Of a stretch of 64,000 bases of DNA, positions 12,307-22,379 are shown piece by piece. Origin of the DNA: Nigrospora sphaerica (lineage: Eukaryota > Ascomycota > Sordariomycetes > Amphisphaeriales > Apiosporaceae); NCBI GenBank assembly GCA_018287875.1, contig JAGVVL010000001.1:3286001-3350000 (forward strand). The letters are read 5' to 3'. Positions within the stretch are counted from its first letter, which is position 1. Each line of letters starts with the position of its first letter. The translations under genes were made by a program, and so were the position numbers. The notes beneath the pieces are model-generated. The model saw nothing but the letters and a program-made list of their open reading frames with translations. It ran no database searches and was not told the DNA's origin.

Positions 12307-13056
12307 ATGAAGCATGGTTTACTGCTGCTTTCCGCCTCGTCGCTACTGGGCGTTCCCAGCGCGGCACTGCCCTTTCTGCAGTGGGAAAACCCGTCGCCGC
12401 GCTTCATCGCGCCGAGGAAGGCAACCTACTCGGTCGTGCCCATTGACGGCTGGGGCGGTGACGGGCCCACGGCCACGACGGTCGTAGAGACCATCGTACA
12501 GCCTGCCCCGACGACGACGGTCACCTCGCCGTCACCCGACACCAAGACTACGACCAGGACCAAAGTGATTTCCACCGTGAACCCGAGCCCTGTATCAGCC
12601 ATAACAGTCACGAAGACGGTGGCGAAAACGGAACCCCCGACTCCGGCACCAACGGAGGAATCGCCAACTAGTTCGCCGTTGCCCGCAGCGCCACCGCCCA
12701 GCCCCAGTTCGGCCAGCCCGGTGTCCTCTCCGCCGTCAACGTCCATCACCACCTTGACCCCCCCGGCGTCAACCGTGCCGGCAGAGCCGGGCACCACCAT
12801 GCTGACTGCCCCCATCTCATCAGAGACTATTCCCATCACGACGGCCACAGGAGCCCCTGCCACCACATCATGCTCCACATCACCATCGTCCTCGATCACA
12901 ACGACAGGAAACCAGGTCACAAGCATTACCGTGTCAAATTCCACAGCCGTTCTGACGACTCCGGTGATAGTCCTGCCCAGCACGATCTCAACAACTTATG
13001 ACAATGGCCAGTGGCACACGACATACCCGGCATGGAATGCGACCGGCTCGCATTGA
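12307..13056 (+). CDS. small secreted mucin-like Ser/Thr/Pro-rich protein
   Basis: I do not recognise a family. The 249-residue product opens with a clear signal peptide (MKHGLLLLSASSLLGVPSA, cleavage probably near residue 19-20) and is otherwise dominated by Thr, Ser and Pro in short TTT, TVT and PSP-like stretches, typical of heavily O-mannosylated cell-wall or secreted fungal proteins. It has one cysteine after the signal, no transmembrane segment and no hydrophobic GPI tail (it ends NATGSH). The frame is single-exon. A TATA-like CATATATA lies only about 10 bases before the ATG, too close to act as a normal TATA box for this start, so the leader may be longer or spliced. Role (wall protein, adhesin or effector) cannot be told from sequence. 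Confidence 0.65.
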   Translation: MKHGLLLLSASSLLGVPSAALPFLQWENPSPRFIAPRKATYSVVPIDGWGGDGPTATTVVETIVQPAPTTTVTSPSPDTKTTTRTKVISTVNPSPVSAITVTKTVAKTEPPTPAPTEESPTSSPLPAAPPPSPSSASPVSSPPSTSITTLTPPASTVPAEPGTTMLTAPISSETIPITTATGAPATTSCSTSPSSSITTTGNQVTSITVSNSTAVLTTPVIVLPSTISTTYDNGQWHTTYPAWNATGSH

Positions 13057-14177
13057 TATGGGTGCCGAAAACCCCTGAGCGCGACTCGTTCGGGAAGGAC
13101 TGCAGGGCTTACTATGACGTGTCATGGGACATGATGAATATGCCGTGTTTATATAATGTATAATGTGTTGAAGAATGAGTTATGGACCATGAACAGCCGC
13201 GCGGAGAGACTCTACATGCAAGCGCGGCGCGCGGGCATGAGGACGCTGTGGGCAATACGGCATGCCGACTTACCTAATACTTAGACATACTTAGACAACC
13301 GTGTATAGACCTCGACTGAGCTTCCCCAGGCGGCCAGATACTCGCGTCTCTTCAAAGTGCTCCAAGTGCGAACCGTCTAGTAAAAGTACGTCGTCTTTTC
13401 TCATCAAAGTGCCCGGACCTGTGTTGAGGGCTGCCCAGGCCTTCAGAGTTCGTGTAGAACTTACCTTGAACGGACTGCTTGAACTGCCTAGGTACTTAGT
13501 TATCGTCCCGAGATGCATTAAACTTGTTGAGAATAGAAATGACGTACCAACAGTGTACTAATAAAGCCTACATGACTCCTCTTACTAAGGCAATTGATGT
13601 TATTTATCCCGGGCCGTGGTCCAACGGACGTTTTGGCACCCGTGGGGATTGAAACGACTGTCCCCGCCCCCACCCAACTGCTGTTGGATATGCCGGGCCT
13701 GTCTGGAACGCGGTTGAATAGTACGGCATTCCAGAGGGACCGAGTCGCGATGGCAACAGGTCCCTTTTCAAATGCGTACATGTGTGACATAGTAGATGGA
13801 GTAGGCAACAATTGGGACATGGAGCGAGCATCTATGCACACGAACCACGGTCGACGATTGGCAAAGAAGGGGCAAATGCAGACAGACCCACTCTCTTCCG
13901 TCCGATCGTACGAGCGACGGAGGTAGGCAGGAACAACTGGGCATAGAAAGGACTGTCGAAACCGCCGGTAAGGACCAGCCCACAGACATGCCACAACCGG
14001 CACCCAAGTGCAATTTGGTTTAAGAATGCTCACAGACATAGAAGTACATGACAAATGGGTAGACAGGTGGCCGTTCAATTGTAGGGGTACTACTGGCGGG
14101 GTTGATGCCATCCGTAGACCCAGCCGAATCCCAACCTTGCAACCGATATGTAATCAACACAGTCGGTCGGTACTGGC
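13057..14177. other. convergent intergenic region
   Basis: About 1.1 kb between the 3' ends of the mucin-like gene and the ATPase inhibitor gene. It contains repeated ACTTAG/CCTAGGTACTTAG-type motifs near 13270-13300 and 13490-13500. A 197-codon minus-strand ATG frame (13518-14111) has an unremarkable, Cys/Trp-rich composition and no recognisable domain. Confidence 0.55.
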
Positions 14178-14645
14178 TTAGTTGTGTTCTCCGCCCTGCT
14201 CTCGCGTCAACTCGTCGCTGGCGGGCAATGTGTTAGCGAAACAAGTGGCAACGGGTTGGTAAACGGCGGGTGCCGTCCCGTAACGGGTATATGGCTTACA
14301 TGTGATCGCTCAGCTGCTTCAGGTGTTCTTGTTGCTCAGCCAGCTTGTGCTTGAGCTCCAAGAGCTTCGTTTTCTCGCGCTGGCGAATCGAGTAATCCTC
14401 GTTGGCCTTCTCACGGCGCTGGAAGGCATCACTGTCGCGGCGGGGCCATGTCAGCAGAGGCAACCCTTGTTTTTATCCCACTCTCTCCCTCTCTCTCCGT
14501 CTGGAGGCGGGGCAGTTGGTCATTACCTGCCACCCGTGGCACGCGGGGCGCCCGTATCACCGGCGGACATGGCACGGCATGTGGTGGTGAAGGTTCGCAG
14601 GGCAGCCTGGCTGCGCGAGGCCTTGACGATGGACTGTCGGTACAT
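14178..14645 (-). CDS. INH1: mitochondrial F1F0-ATPase inhibitor (IF1/IATP family)
   Basis: Mitochondrial matrix protein that blocks ATP hydrolysis by F1 when the proton gradient fails. I assembled it from three exons: 14645-14527, 14431-14300 and 14217-14178, giving 96 residues. Both introns are GT-AG with consistent phases: the first is 95 nt (after GGC AG), the second 82 nt (GTAAGC, splitting an Ile codon). The N-terminus MYRQSIVKASRSQAALRTF is basic and Ser-rich, a matrix-targeting sequence. The middle exon encodes the inhibitory motif FQRREKANEDYSIRQREK and the start of the coiled coil (LLELKHKLAEQQEHLKQL), and the last exon gives DELTREQGGEHN. The family signature is unmistakable. A stop codon lies in frame just upstream of the chosen ATG. 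Confidence 0.93.
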
Positions 14646-17600
14646 GTTTGGCAGCTCGGGTAGCGTGGAGATCTAGAATTGATCAGCTTCTGCCGTCCAG
14701 CGCAGCAAGGCGCGCCATGGCCGCCGCTTTGCTTATGCAATGGCGTCGGAGCGAGTGGGAGATGGATGGAGCCTTACCTCTTGAGTGGTTTGGGGATGGG
14801 ATGTGGATATGGGGGAGGAATGGGATGGGATGAGAATGGATGGGCTGATGGATGGCAAGCAGTAACAGCTATGGGAGAGCTAGGCTGGGAAGCAGTTGGA
14901 AGCGTGGAGTGGTTGCGTCAGTAGGTGGAAGCTGGAGCCGGAGCAGCGCAGCTGCCCATTGGACGTGGCGCTAGCAACGCTTCCAGTAGTGGCCGTGCCG
15001 GCTAACGGGTCAAAGTGGGGTTGCCATCATATGGGCCAGAGACGCCCGGGGCTTCAAGTTCCAGCCTCCCCCTTCTCCCTCCCCAGTAGAGGCTGGCATC
15101 CATGGGAGCCAGGCAGCGCATGAGGGGGTTTCCCCGGGCTAGTCGGTGGGCGCATCGTGGAACGATGGGAGATCATCAGCACCCTCTTTCCCGCTAACAC
15201 GTCCGTCGTCTCTCTGCTTGCTCGCATCCCGTTGTTAAGTACGGACGCTGTCAAGCTCCATCACTGCTCGTGTCTGTAGGTAATGATTGGCGTCATCTCT
15301 TCTTTTTGTCAGCTTGAACATCCATATGGGGCGGGCTGCCTTCAACGGATGGACCTGGTCTTGGTATTCAGGCTACCTAGGCATATTCCCCGTTGTGAGA
15401 GCCGGGCCTCTGTATCCGGAGGAAGAGGACCGTTCCGGCCAGCAGCGGGAGCTCCTCAAATATGCCCTATTCAGGACTACGTTAGATTCCAGGCCGAGGA
15501 TCCTCCGGTTATGGACGGCATGTTCAACTATCGGGCACCAAGGAGGCCGGCACATTCTCCCTCGCGAATGCCCTCGAGATTACGCGGCACGTATGTGTAG
15601 ACATTTACCAAAGCAAGCCCAGAGAGAATGGGAGAAAGAGAGATTGGGGGGAAATAGAGAAAGAGGCTTCGCCAGCAGATAATTAATGATGGCCCGTGCA
15701 TACACCAACGTCATGTTGTGCCTGTATTGGTCCCTGACATTCCCTGGAAAGCTGTAACTAGATAGGTATGCACTGGATGTGTGACTCAGACCATATGGAG
15801 CCAACCATAGGTCATTCGCGTATAGAGTGAAAGGCAGTTGTGGTTTTTGGCAGCCCAAAGCGACCTGTAACCTAGGCGGCTAGGAAGTCTCTGAGCATGG
15901 GATATGAGTCTACGCTGGGCGAGTTCGGGCGTAACTGGTAGAGGCGGCAGGGCCCATGCAGGTCGTCTTCTCCTCTAGGTGCACACAAGCAGCGTATCGT
16001 TCAGATACGGCTGTAGACACTGGGCATGGCCGAAGCCTAGCCAGGAAAAAACGACTCAGCGCACTGGCAAGCACAAGCTGTTTGGAAGCACCCAATAGAA
16101 GCATAGGCAGAGGTTGTGAGGGGATACGAGACAGGGGACATGCCTGCCTCCTTCTTCCACACAAGAAGGGTCTCATGGCGGCATGGAACTGTACCAAACG
16201 GACGTCATAGAGAGCTGGTGGTTGTTTTCTTTTTCTCCCCTAGTGTACATGCCGAGGGTTGGCCAGCTGAGGCCGCCATGTCGACCAACCAGGATATTGT
16301 TCCATGGGAATGGATTCCGAGAGCTGAGCATTGGACCAGCCGGATGAAGCGATCGTGAGATTACCTAGAAGTAATCTGATCTTAAATGGTAATATTTGGT
16401 GGAGCAGCTAACCCCCCGTTGGCCCCAGGAGGTCGGCCATGGCGTCTCTCATACTAATACGGGGGGGGGGGTATGTGTGCCCAGCAGCAGTCCGGCTGGT
16501 GCAGACATCGACCGAACAATGACGACTAAGCCGCCTAGTGGACGGGGGGCATAGGCACATACAAGGAACAATACAACAGTAGGGCAGTGCCAGATAACGA
16601 AACAAATTCAAGGATGGCGATGCAGTGCATTACAGGGAAGTACTTACTGCGCGTGGCAACGCTTTTAGTCCTTTCCCCTCCAAAAGGGCATACAGAAGAG
16701 TATCCGTTCCATTAACACCGAGACAGGCAGAAAGGTGGGGAAGGGTGAGGGGCAGAAGGGGAGGGGAGAGAGCTGGAGATGGATGAATGTTGCGCTCGAC
16801 AGCCCCCTGCGATGATCGTAGACATACATCCCGTTCCCCCCCTTCCGAGATACTGCAAGGCAACCCAACTGGTATTGGTAGTGGTGGTAGCTGGGCCACA
16901 CCACCTGCTGGCACTATCTGTCCATTGGCAACCCAACACTGTCCGCTGTAGGAGGGGATTGTTCGAAGAAGGGGCTGGACGGGATTGGACGGGTGGGAGT
17001 GTAGTTGAAGTCATGAAAACCGGTCCCTGGTAGATAGCGAGATGAATGCGACCTGGTAGAGAGAGAGAGAGTTATCATAAACCGTCTATCAAGCCTGGAG
17101 GTTGCTTTCTCTCATCTTGCCGACACTGGCTGCCCAGCTTGTTTTGCCGCGCGCCCGCTCACCCACTTGCCTCCCACTTCCTTCCCGCCCGCCCTGTCCA
17201 ACCCGTCATCTCCCTCCGTCCCCTGTTTGCCAACAAAACCAAACCCATTCGACACAAATCCCTCCCCTCCCAATTCCTGCTTCCCTGAAACCCTCCCCCA
17301 CGTAAGCAACTGTCGTGAGATCGAATCCCTTCCTTTCGCGTTCGCCTTCCGCCTTGTGCATCCCCCGCCTCTCGACTCGCCCCCAAGGAGAGAGAGACAA
17401 CGGACAAAGGATTACAAAGGGTGAGCGAGAGACTTTCTCCTTTCTACTCCCTCCCCCCTTCCCCACCCTCTGTGCGCTGGCTGGCGCTGGGCGGCTGTGG
17501 AGGCTCCTGGACTCCCCGACCTGGTAGTAGCAGGGCTGCCCACCTGGACAGAAACCCCCCCTCTTCTCTGCCCGCCCTTCCATCCCTTTGAGACGTGTCG

Positions 17601-18440
17601 TCTCGTTTACCTACCCGACCTGCCTGACATACACCCTACCTACACCTCCATCCCTCCATCTATTTACCACCAACACCACCACACACACCACTTCCACGAC
17701 CACGACCACCTGTCGCCTTACCCCCCGCCCCATCTTTCCTCTGTCCGACCGTTAGGTAGGTGTCTCCTGGCTGCAGCACTGCACCCTCCCATCCGTTCCT
17801 TGGACCGCAGACGCATCCATCCCTACGAAACCCTGTTGCCCTGATCCCCTCCTCCCCGCCCGCGCCTGCTTCCGTCATCGCCCGCCCTTTTGACGACCAC
17901 CCGCCACGACCGCCTCGTTATCAACAACATCGCGTTCTCTCCCCCGCTCCCCCCTCATTCCTTGCGCCCGCACCGGCTTCGTCATAACTCCCACTTGCCT
18001 TGCGCGCTCTGCAGTCACCCGAGCACCGTCCCTTCTCGTCTCTCGCCTTCGCGTCGCATCCGACACTACACGTGGTAGGCGCAAACCCCACCATGGCGGG
18101 GAGAGGCTTCCAATCGTGACGTCCTGTCTGGGGCGCCTTCGCCGGCCGTGTCAGCCTCGAGAGGCTGTGGCGGCCAACTCCTGGCCGCCTGCCTGATCTT
18201 CGAGTTCCCGGAGCCGGGTCTGGACCACGTCGCCCTGGGCCCTCTTCGCCGCGTCCTTTTGCGCTCACGCCTGTCCACATTGTTCTGCATCATCCCAGAC
18301 ATCGCACATCTGCCCCTTGAAACTCGCTGCATCTTACCCTTATTGGCACAGTCACTTTCAACCACCGAGCCGCGCAGGCTGTTGCTGACCATACTTTTTG
18401 CGCTCCAGTTCCCCATCGCACCGACGACAACGTATCCAAA
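14646..18440. other. divergent intergenic region with pyrimidine-rich 14-3-3 leader
   Basis: About 3.8 kb between the divergent ATPase inhibitor and 14-3-3 genes. From roughly 17,100 to 18,060 the plus strand is strongly pyrimidine-rich, as in leaders of highly expressed fungal genes. A good intron acceptor (GCTGAC branch-like site, T-rich tract, CAG) ends at 18408 and suggests a 5' UTR intron. Frames such as 15283-15600 (+) and 16630-16914 (-) have no recognisable content. Confidence 0.6.
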
Positions 18441-19436
18441 ATGGGTCACGAAGATGCTGTTTACCTCGCCAAGCTGGCCGAGCAGGCTGAGCGTTACGAG
18501 GGTATGTGTCCATCTCCTTCGGCGTAGCGATCCGTCGACGAAAACCACACATGGTCTGGAAACTGACGCCAACCATCAGAGATGGTGGAGAACATGAAGG
18601 TTGTTGCCTCCGAGGATCGCGACCTGACGGTCGAGGAGCGCAACCTGCTCTCAGTTGCATACAAGAACGTTATCGGCGCCCGCCGTGCCTCGTGGAGAAT
18701 CGTCACTTCCATTGAGCAAAAGGAGGAGTCGAAGGGCAACTCATCCCAGGTCGGTCTTATCAAGGAGTACCGACAGAAGATCGAGGCCGAGCTTGCCAAG
18801 ATCTGCGATGACATCCTCGAGGTTCTCGACCAGCACCTCATCCCTTCGGCCAAGTCCGGCGAGTCCAAGGTTTTCTACCACAAGATGAAGGGTGACTACC
18901 ACCGTTACCTGGCCGAGTTCGCTATTGGCGACCGTCGCAAGGAGTCGGCCGACAAGTCCCTTGAGGCCTACAAGGCTGCCACCGAGGTTGCCCAGACCGA
19001 GCTGCCCCCCACCCACCCCATCCGCCTGGGTCTTGCCCTGAACTTCTCCGTCTTCTACTACGAGATTCTGAACGCTCCCGACCAGGCTTGCCACCTGGCT
19101 AAGCAGGCCTTTGATGATGCCATTGCCGGTGAGTTTCTGGCGCCCGACGCCTGTCTTGACGGGGACGTGGCTAACTGCGGACTTTACAGAGCTCGACACG
19201 CTGAGCGAGGAGAGCTACAAGGACTCGACCCTCATCATGCAGCTGCTCCGTGACAACCTGGTAAGGACAAAGCCGATCCGCCCTGGTACATGTGGACGAT
19301 CGCTAACGCTGAAAAGACTCTCTGGACTTCGTCGGATGCCGAGCCTGCCGGTGGCGAGGCACCTGCTGCCGCTCCCGAGGCCGAGAAGGCCACCGAGGCG
19401 CCTGCGTCCACGGAGGAGCCCAGGGCCGCCGAGTAA
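18441..19436 (+). CDS. 14-3-3 family phosphoserine/threonine-binding protein
   Basis: Dimeric adaptor that binds phosphorylated partners in signalling, cell cycle and metabolism. Four exons, 18441-18501, 18580-19128, 19190-19260 and 19317-19436, give 266 residues. Donors GTATGT, GTGAGT and GTAAGG and CAG/AAG acceptors fit, and phases agree. The start [19 protein letters not shown] is the standard family N-terminus. Signature 1 ([19 protein letters not shown]) and signature 2 ([20 protein letters not shown]) are both complete, including the phosphate-binding Lys/Arg residues. The tail is Ala/Glu/Pro-rich, the variable part of the family. Filamentous fungi usually carry two 14-3-3 paralogues and I cannot tell which this is, so no symbol is given. 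Confidence 0.96.
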
Positions 19437-20439
19437 AATGTTTCTTCCACTCAACCCTGTGATATCCAGTGGAGCTGGCGGTGGACGTGGACTTTGGCGG
19501 GACCGGAACTTTGGTGTCTATGGAGTGCGGCTTGAGGAACCTCGCAACTTGAGAATTCTGCATGCTTTTTTTTCACGATGGCAAATACACACAAGACGAA
19601 GACTTTAGGGAGATTATTTTGTTTTCCCCTCTCGTGCTACGGGCAGAACGGAAGGGGAGCTTTTGGAGGTTGATAACCGTTTGCTTGCCCTTTAGACTCT
19701 AATGCGAACCTCGTCTGGATGGACAACACGACACCCCGGCCGGACTCAGATGCGCACGGGATGCGCTAGCGAAGGTCATCGACAAGGCGCTGCGAGGGGG
19801 CACAAAGCCGTAGTCATGGAAGCGTTCACAGTCATGGCAGGTATATTCGTAGGCGGCTCGTAACAGAGCTCATTCCCGTTCGTAAGACGTACATGTGCAT
19901 AACGCATCCATATCGGCTTGTGGGCTAGACCCGCTCCACGGCCGTCTTGGGTGAGACGGGAAAAGAAATCGACGACTAGGCCGAGTCGTCATTTTTGCGC
20001 CAGCTGCCCGCCACAACAGTTCGCCGGAAACGCGCGTTCATAATGGGCACCCTGGTAGCCCTATACATACATTAGGTAGTAGGTACGCACTATTATTCTT
20101 TTGACAGAGGTGTCTACTATCAAGAGGTGCTGGCTTTCGCACTGATGCCAGTACCGCCGCCGATGGAAATGCCGAAGCTGAGCTTCCAACTCCACCTGAT
20201 GACGATGTGTCAGCAATAGGTCTGATTTCTCTTTGGACCGCGTGGCCAAGGTGGACAGCCTTCTTTGCTTTGGAAGGGGAGTGTTCACCCCCTCTCGTCT
20301 CTTCCAGTACAAGGACGAGACATGCGGCAGGAGGCGGCGGAGGAGAAGTCTCTCGCCAACCCCCTCGGGGGCAGATAGCAGAAAAGCCAGGAACAGAGCC
20401 GGCCTTTTTTTTCTTCCTTTTTTATAAAAAATGAGAAAC
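19437..20439. other. convergent intergenic region
   Basis: About 1 kb between the 3' ends of the 14-3-3 and DPH4 genes. A TAGGTAGTAGGTA motif occurs near 20074-20086. A minus-strand frame from 20738 continues past the DPH4 stop in another phase; see the finding on the overlapping splice donor. Nothing else is recognised. Confidence 0.55.
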
Positions 20440-21237
20440 TTACCGGCCCGTTTTACCCTCGTGGCTTCCCGAGCTGACGGTCCTCTCTGCTGGCCTCGCG
20501 GCGGTCCTCGGCTGGGCAGGGGCGGGGGCCTTGGCCGGTGGGGAGCCGGCGGCGGCGGCGTCGTCGTCCTCGTCGTCGGTGACCTCGAAGAGGACGCGGA
20601 GCCAGAGGCTGCAGCCGACGCACTCGACCATGAGCTCGCCGTGCTCGGCCACGTCGTCGAGGTCCTGCTCCCGGAAGCAGTAGCCGCGGGCCTGGCCGCA
20701 GCGGCAGGGGCGATGGTACAGGCCGCGGCGCTCGTCAAAGGCGAGGTCGTCGAGGTCGACCGTCTCGACGCCCGTCTGGAACTCGTAGGAACGCGCCGCC
20801 GACGTTGCCGACGTCGGCGTCCGCAGGGACCGCGTGTACTCGCGCCGCTGCCGGGCGTCGCTGAGCACCGTGTAGGCGTGGGTTATCTGGTCTACGGTGT
20901 AGGTGGCCTCACTACTGCTACTGCCGCTGGCGGCAGCCGTGGTGCTCGTTGTGGCCTGAAAGGTCGACGACGACGAAGACGAAGATGTCGTCGTTTTGGT
21001 GGTGGTGGTGGCGGCGGCGGCCCTGGCGGCGGCCCCGTTGCCGTCGCCGGGGCGGGCCTGTTGCTGTTGAGGGTGCTTGTCCGGGTGGTGCTTGAGCAAG
21101 GCCCGCCGATAGGCCTGTTTGACGGTCTTGGCCGCGGCCTGTGGGTCCAGGCCGTGGAGGGTTTGGGGGGTGATGGAGAGCACCTCGTACAGTGACGGCT
21201 CTCTTTTTCGGCCGCTATTCAGATCAGAGGGCGCCAT
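20440..21237 (-). CDS. DPH4: DPH4/JJJ3 diphthamide biosynthesis J-protein
   Basis: J-domain protein with a CSL (DPH-type) zinc finger that supports the first step of diphthamide formation on elongation factor 2. The 265-residue frame starts at MAPSDLNSGRK (21237). A J-domain occupies about 15-138, with the essential HPD at 51-53 and a helix-III-like segment near 115-135. It is split by a Gln/Ala/Thr/Ser low-complexity insertion (about 57-110). The zinc finger then shows CRCG and, about 30 residues on, CVGCSLWLRV, the expected pair of Cys pairs. Yeast and animal members are about 150-175 residues, so the excess is the insertion plus an Ala/Pro-rich tail. The TAA stop overlaps a consensus donor (GTAAGT), so a further 3' exon is possible. 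Confidence 0.88.
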   Translation of the reverse strand: MAPSDLNSGRKREPSLYEVLSITPQTLHGLDPQAAAKTVKQAYRRALLKHHPDKHPQQQQARPGDGNGAAARAAAATTTTKTTTSSSSSSSTFQATTSTTAAASGSSSSEATYTVDQITHAYTVLSDARQRREYTRSLRTPTSATSAARSYEFQTGVETVDLDDLAFDERRGLYHRPCRCGQARGYCFREQDLDDVAEHGELMVECVGCSLWLRVLFEVTDDEDDDAAAAGSPPAKAPAPAQPRTAARPAERTVSSGSHEGKTGR

Positions 21238-21771
21238 GGCGAACGGGTGGCCGGGCGGCTTGCATTCAAAGGCCGGTGGACAAGAGAGTCTCGACGGGCG
21301 TTGGACGAGCGGTTGGTGCTTTGCGTTCGGGGGCGGCCAGGGAAACCGGGAAGGAAATCTTGATTTTAGACGGGAGGACGCCGGCGTCACGTGATACCTA
21401 AGGTTCAAACCTGCTTGGAATGACGAGACGCCGCGTTTCTGACATGCAACGGGGCCATCGGGTCCATCCATACTGCTAGCGACCTGAGACTCTCTCTACT
21501 TGGGCCGTCTAGGCACATATGAACACATTGGGTCCGGCCGGCTGCACAAAGGGGAGGGGGTGGGGTTGGCTCTGTGTAGCTGATCGCGGGGCGCTTCATT
21601 CCACCGCCCGTAGCAAGCACTGAGTATGGGGACGGGAAGGGGCCCCCGGTGGGAATTGTGAAGATTGTTGGTATTGGGTGTTCTTGGTTTCGTAGTAGTT
21701 CGTACATACTGTTACATGGTATCCGGGCGGCCGTTGATATCGTCTCCCCCGAATAAGAATAGCGATGCCCT
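21238..21771. other. tandem intergenic region
   Basis: About 530 bases between the start of DPH4 and the end of the mL59 gene, both on the minus strand. It should hold the DPH4 promoter; the sequence CACGTGATAC near 21390 contains a CACGTG E-box-like core. No other gene is seen. Confidence 0.55.
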
Positions 21772-22379
21772 TTATCGCGGCCACTTCCTCCACCGAGAGG
21801 CCGTCGTCTGCAAGCACTGTCAGCATCCCAAAGCGGCTCCGGGACCACGGAGCCCGACTTACCTTCCGCCACTCTCTGACCAGTCTCGGCATGCCCAGCA
21901 TGGCATCTCTCCTCTTGTTCATCCTGCAGGCAAGCATCAGCATCGCGGGCGAGACCAGGCCGGGGGGGGCCGGGGCGCGCGTACTTGGCCGCCAGCATTC
22001 TCTCGTGCAGGTGGCCCTTGACCTGCTGGCCGACACCGGTGCCCTTGACTTGCAGACCCTCCTCAACCCTCTTCCGTATCCGCTCCTCGGTGCCCTTGTG
22101 GGTGAAGGGCAGCAGCTCCTCGACGCCGGCCTCGCGCGCCAGCTTGACCAGCTCGGCCTGGCGGCGCAGCGAGTACTCGGGCTCCTGCCACTTGCCCGTG
22201 GCGGGGTGCTTGTGCGGCAGGAAGGGATTCGGCGTGGCACCGTCCTTGATCGTGTTCTCACGCGTCGTCCTAGGCAGGATCTGGTTCGGCGGGTACTTGG
22301 CCAGGAAGCGCTGCAGGCGCGGGTGCAGCTGCTTGGCCAGCTCGACGTAGCGGCTGGCGGCTGCTACCGACGCCGCCAT
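21772..22379 (-). CDS. MRPL25: mitochondrial large-subunit ribosomal protein mL59 (MRPL25)
   Basis: Fungal mitoribosome large-subunit protein. Three exons, 22379-21985, 21923-21863 and 21807-21772, give 163 residues. Intron 1 uses donor GTACGC and acceptor CTGCAG and joins HERMLAAK to MNKRRDAMLGMPRLVREW; intron 2 uses GTAAGT and ends TTGCAG. The last exon is only 36 nt and encodes TTASRWRKWPR plus stop; the aromatic/basic ending is typical of the family. Other family marks are RYVELAKQLHPRLQRFLAKY at the N-terminus, NPFLPHKHPATGKW, and EELLPFTHKGTEERIRKRVE. The start at 22379 is the first ATG that gives this N-terminus. The gene is divergent from PRP28. Confidence 0.9.

Noticed and set aside
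16355..16376. Hairpin AGATTAC...GTAATCT
   Set aside because: A 7-base stem in a gene-free area is expected by chance and has no terminator role in a fungal nuclear genome.
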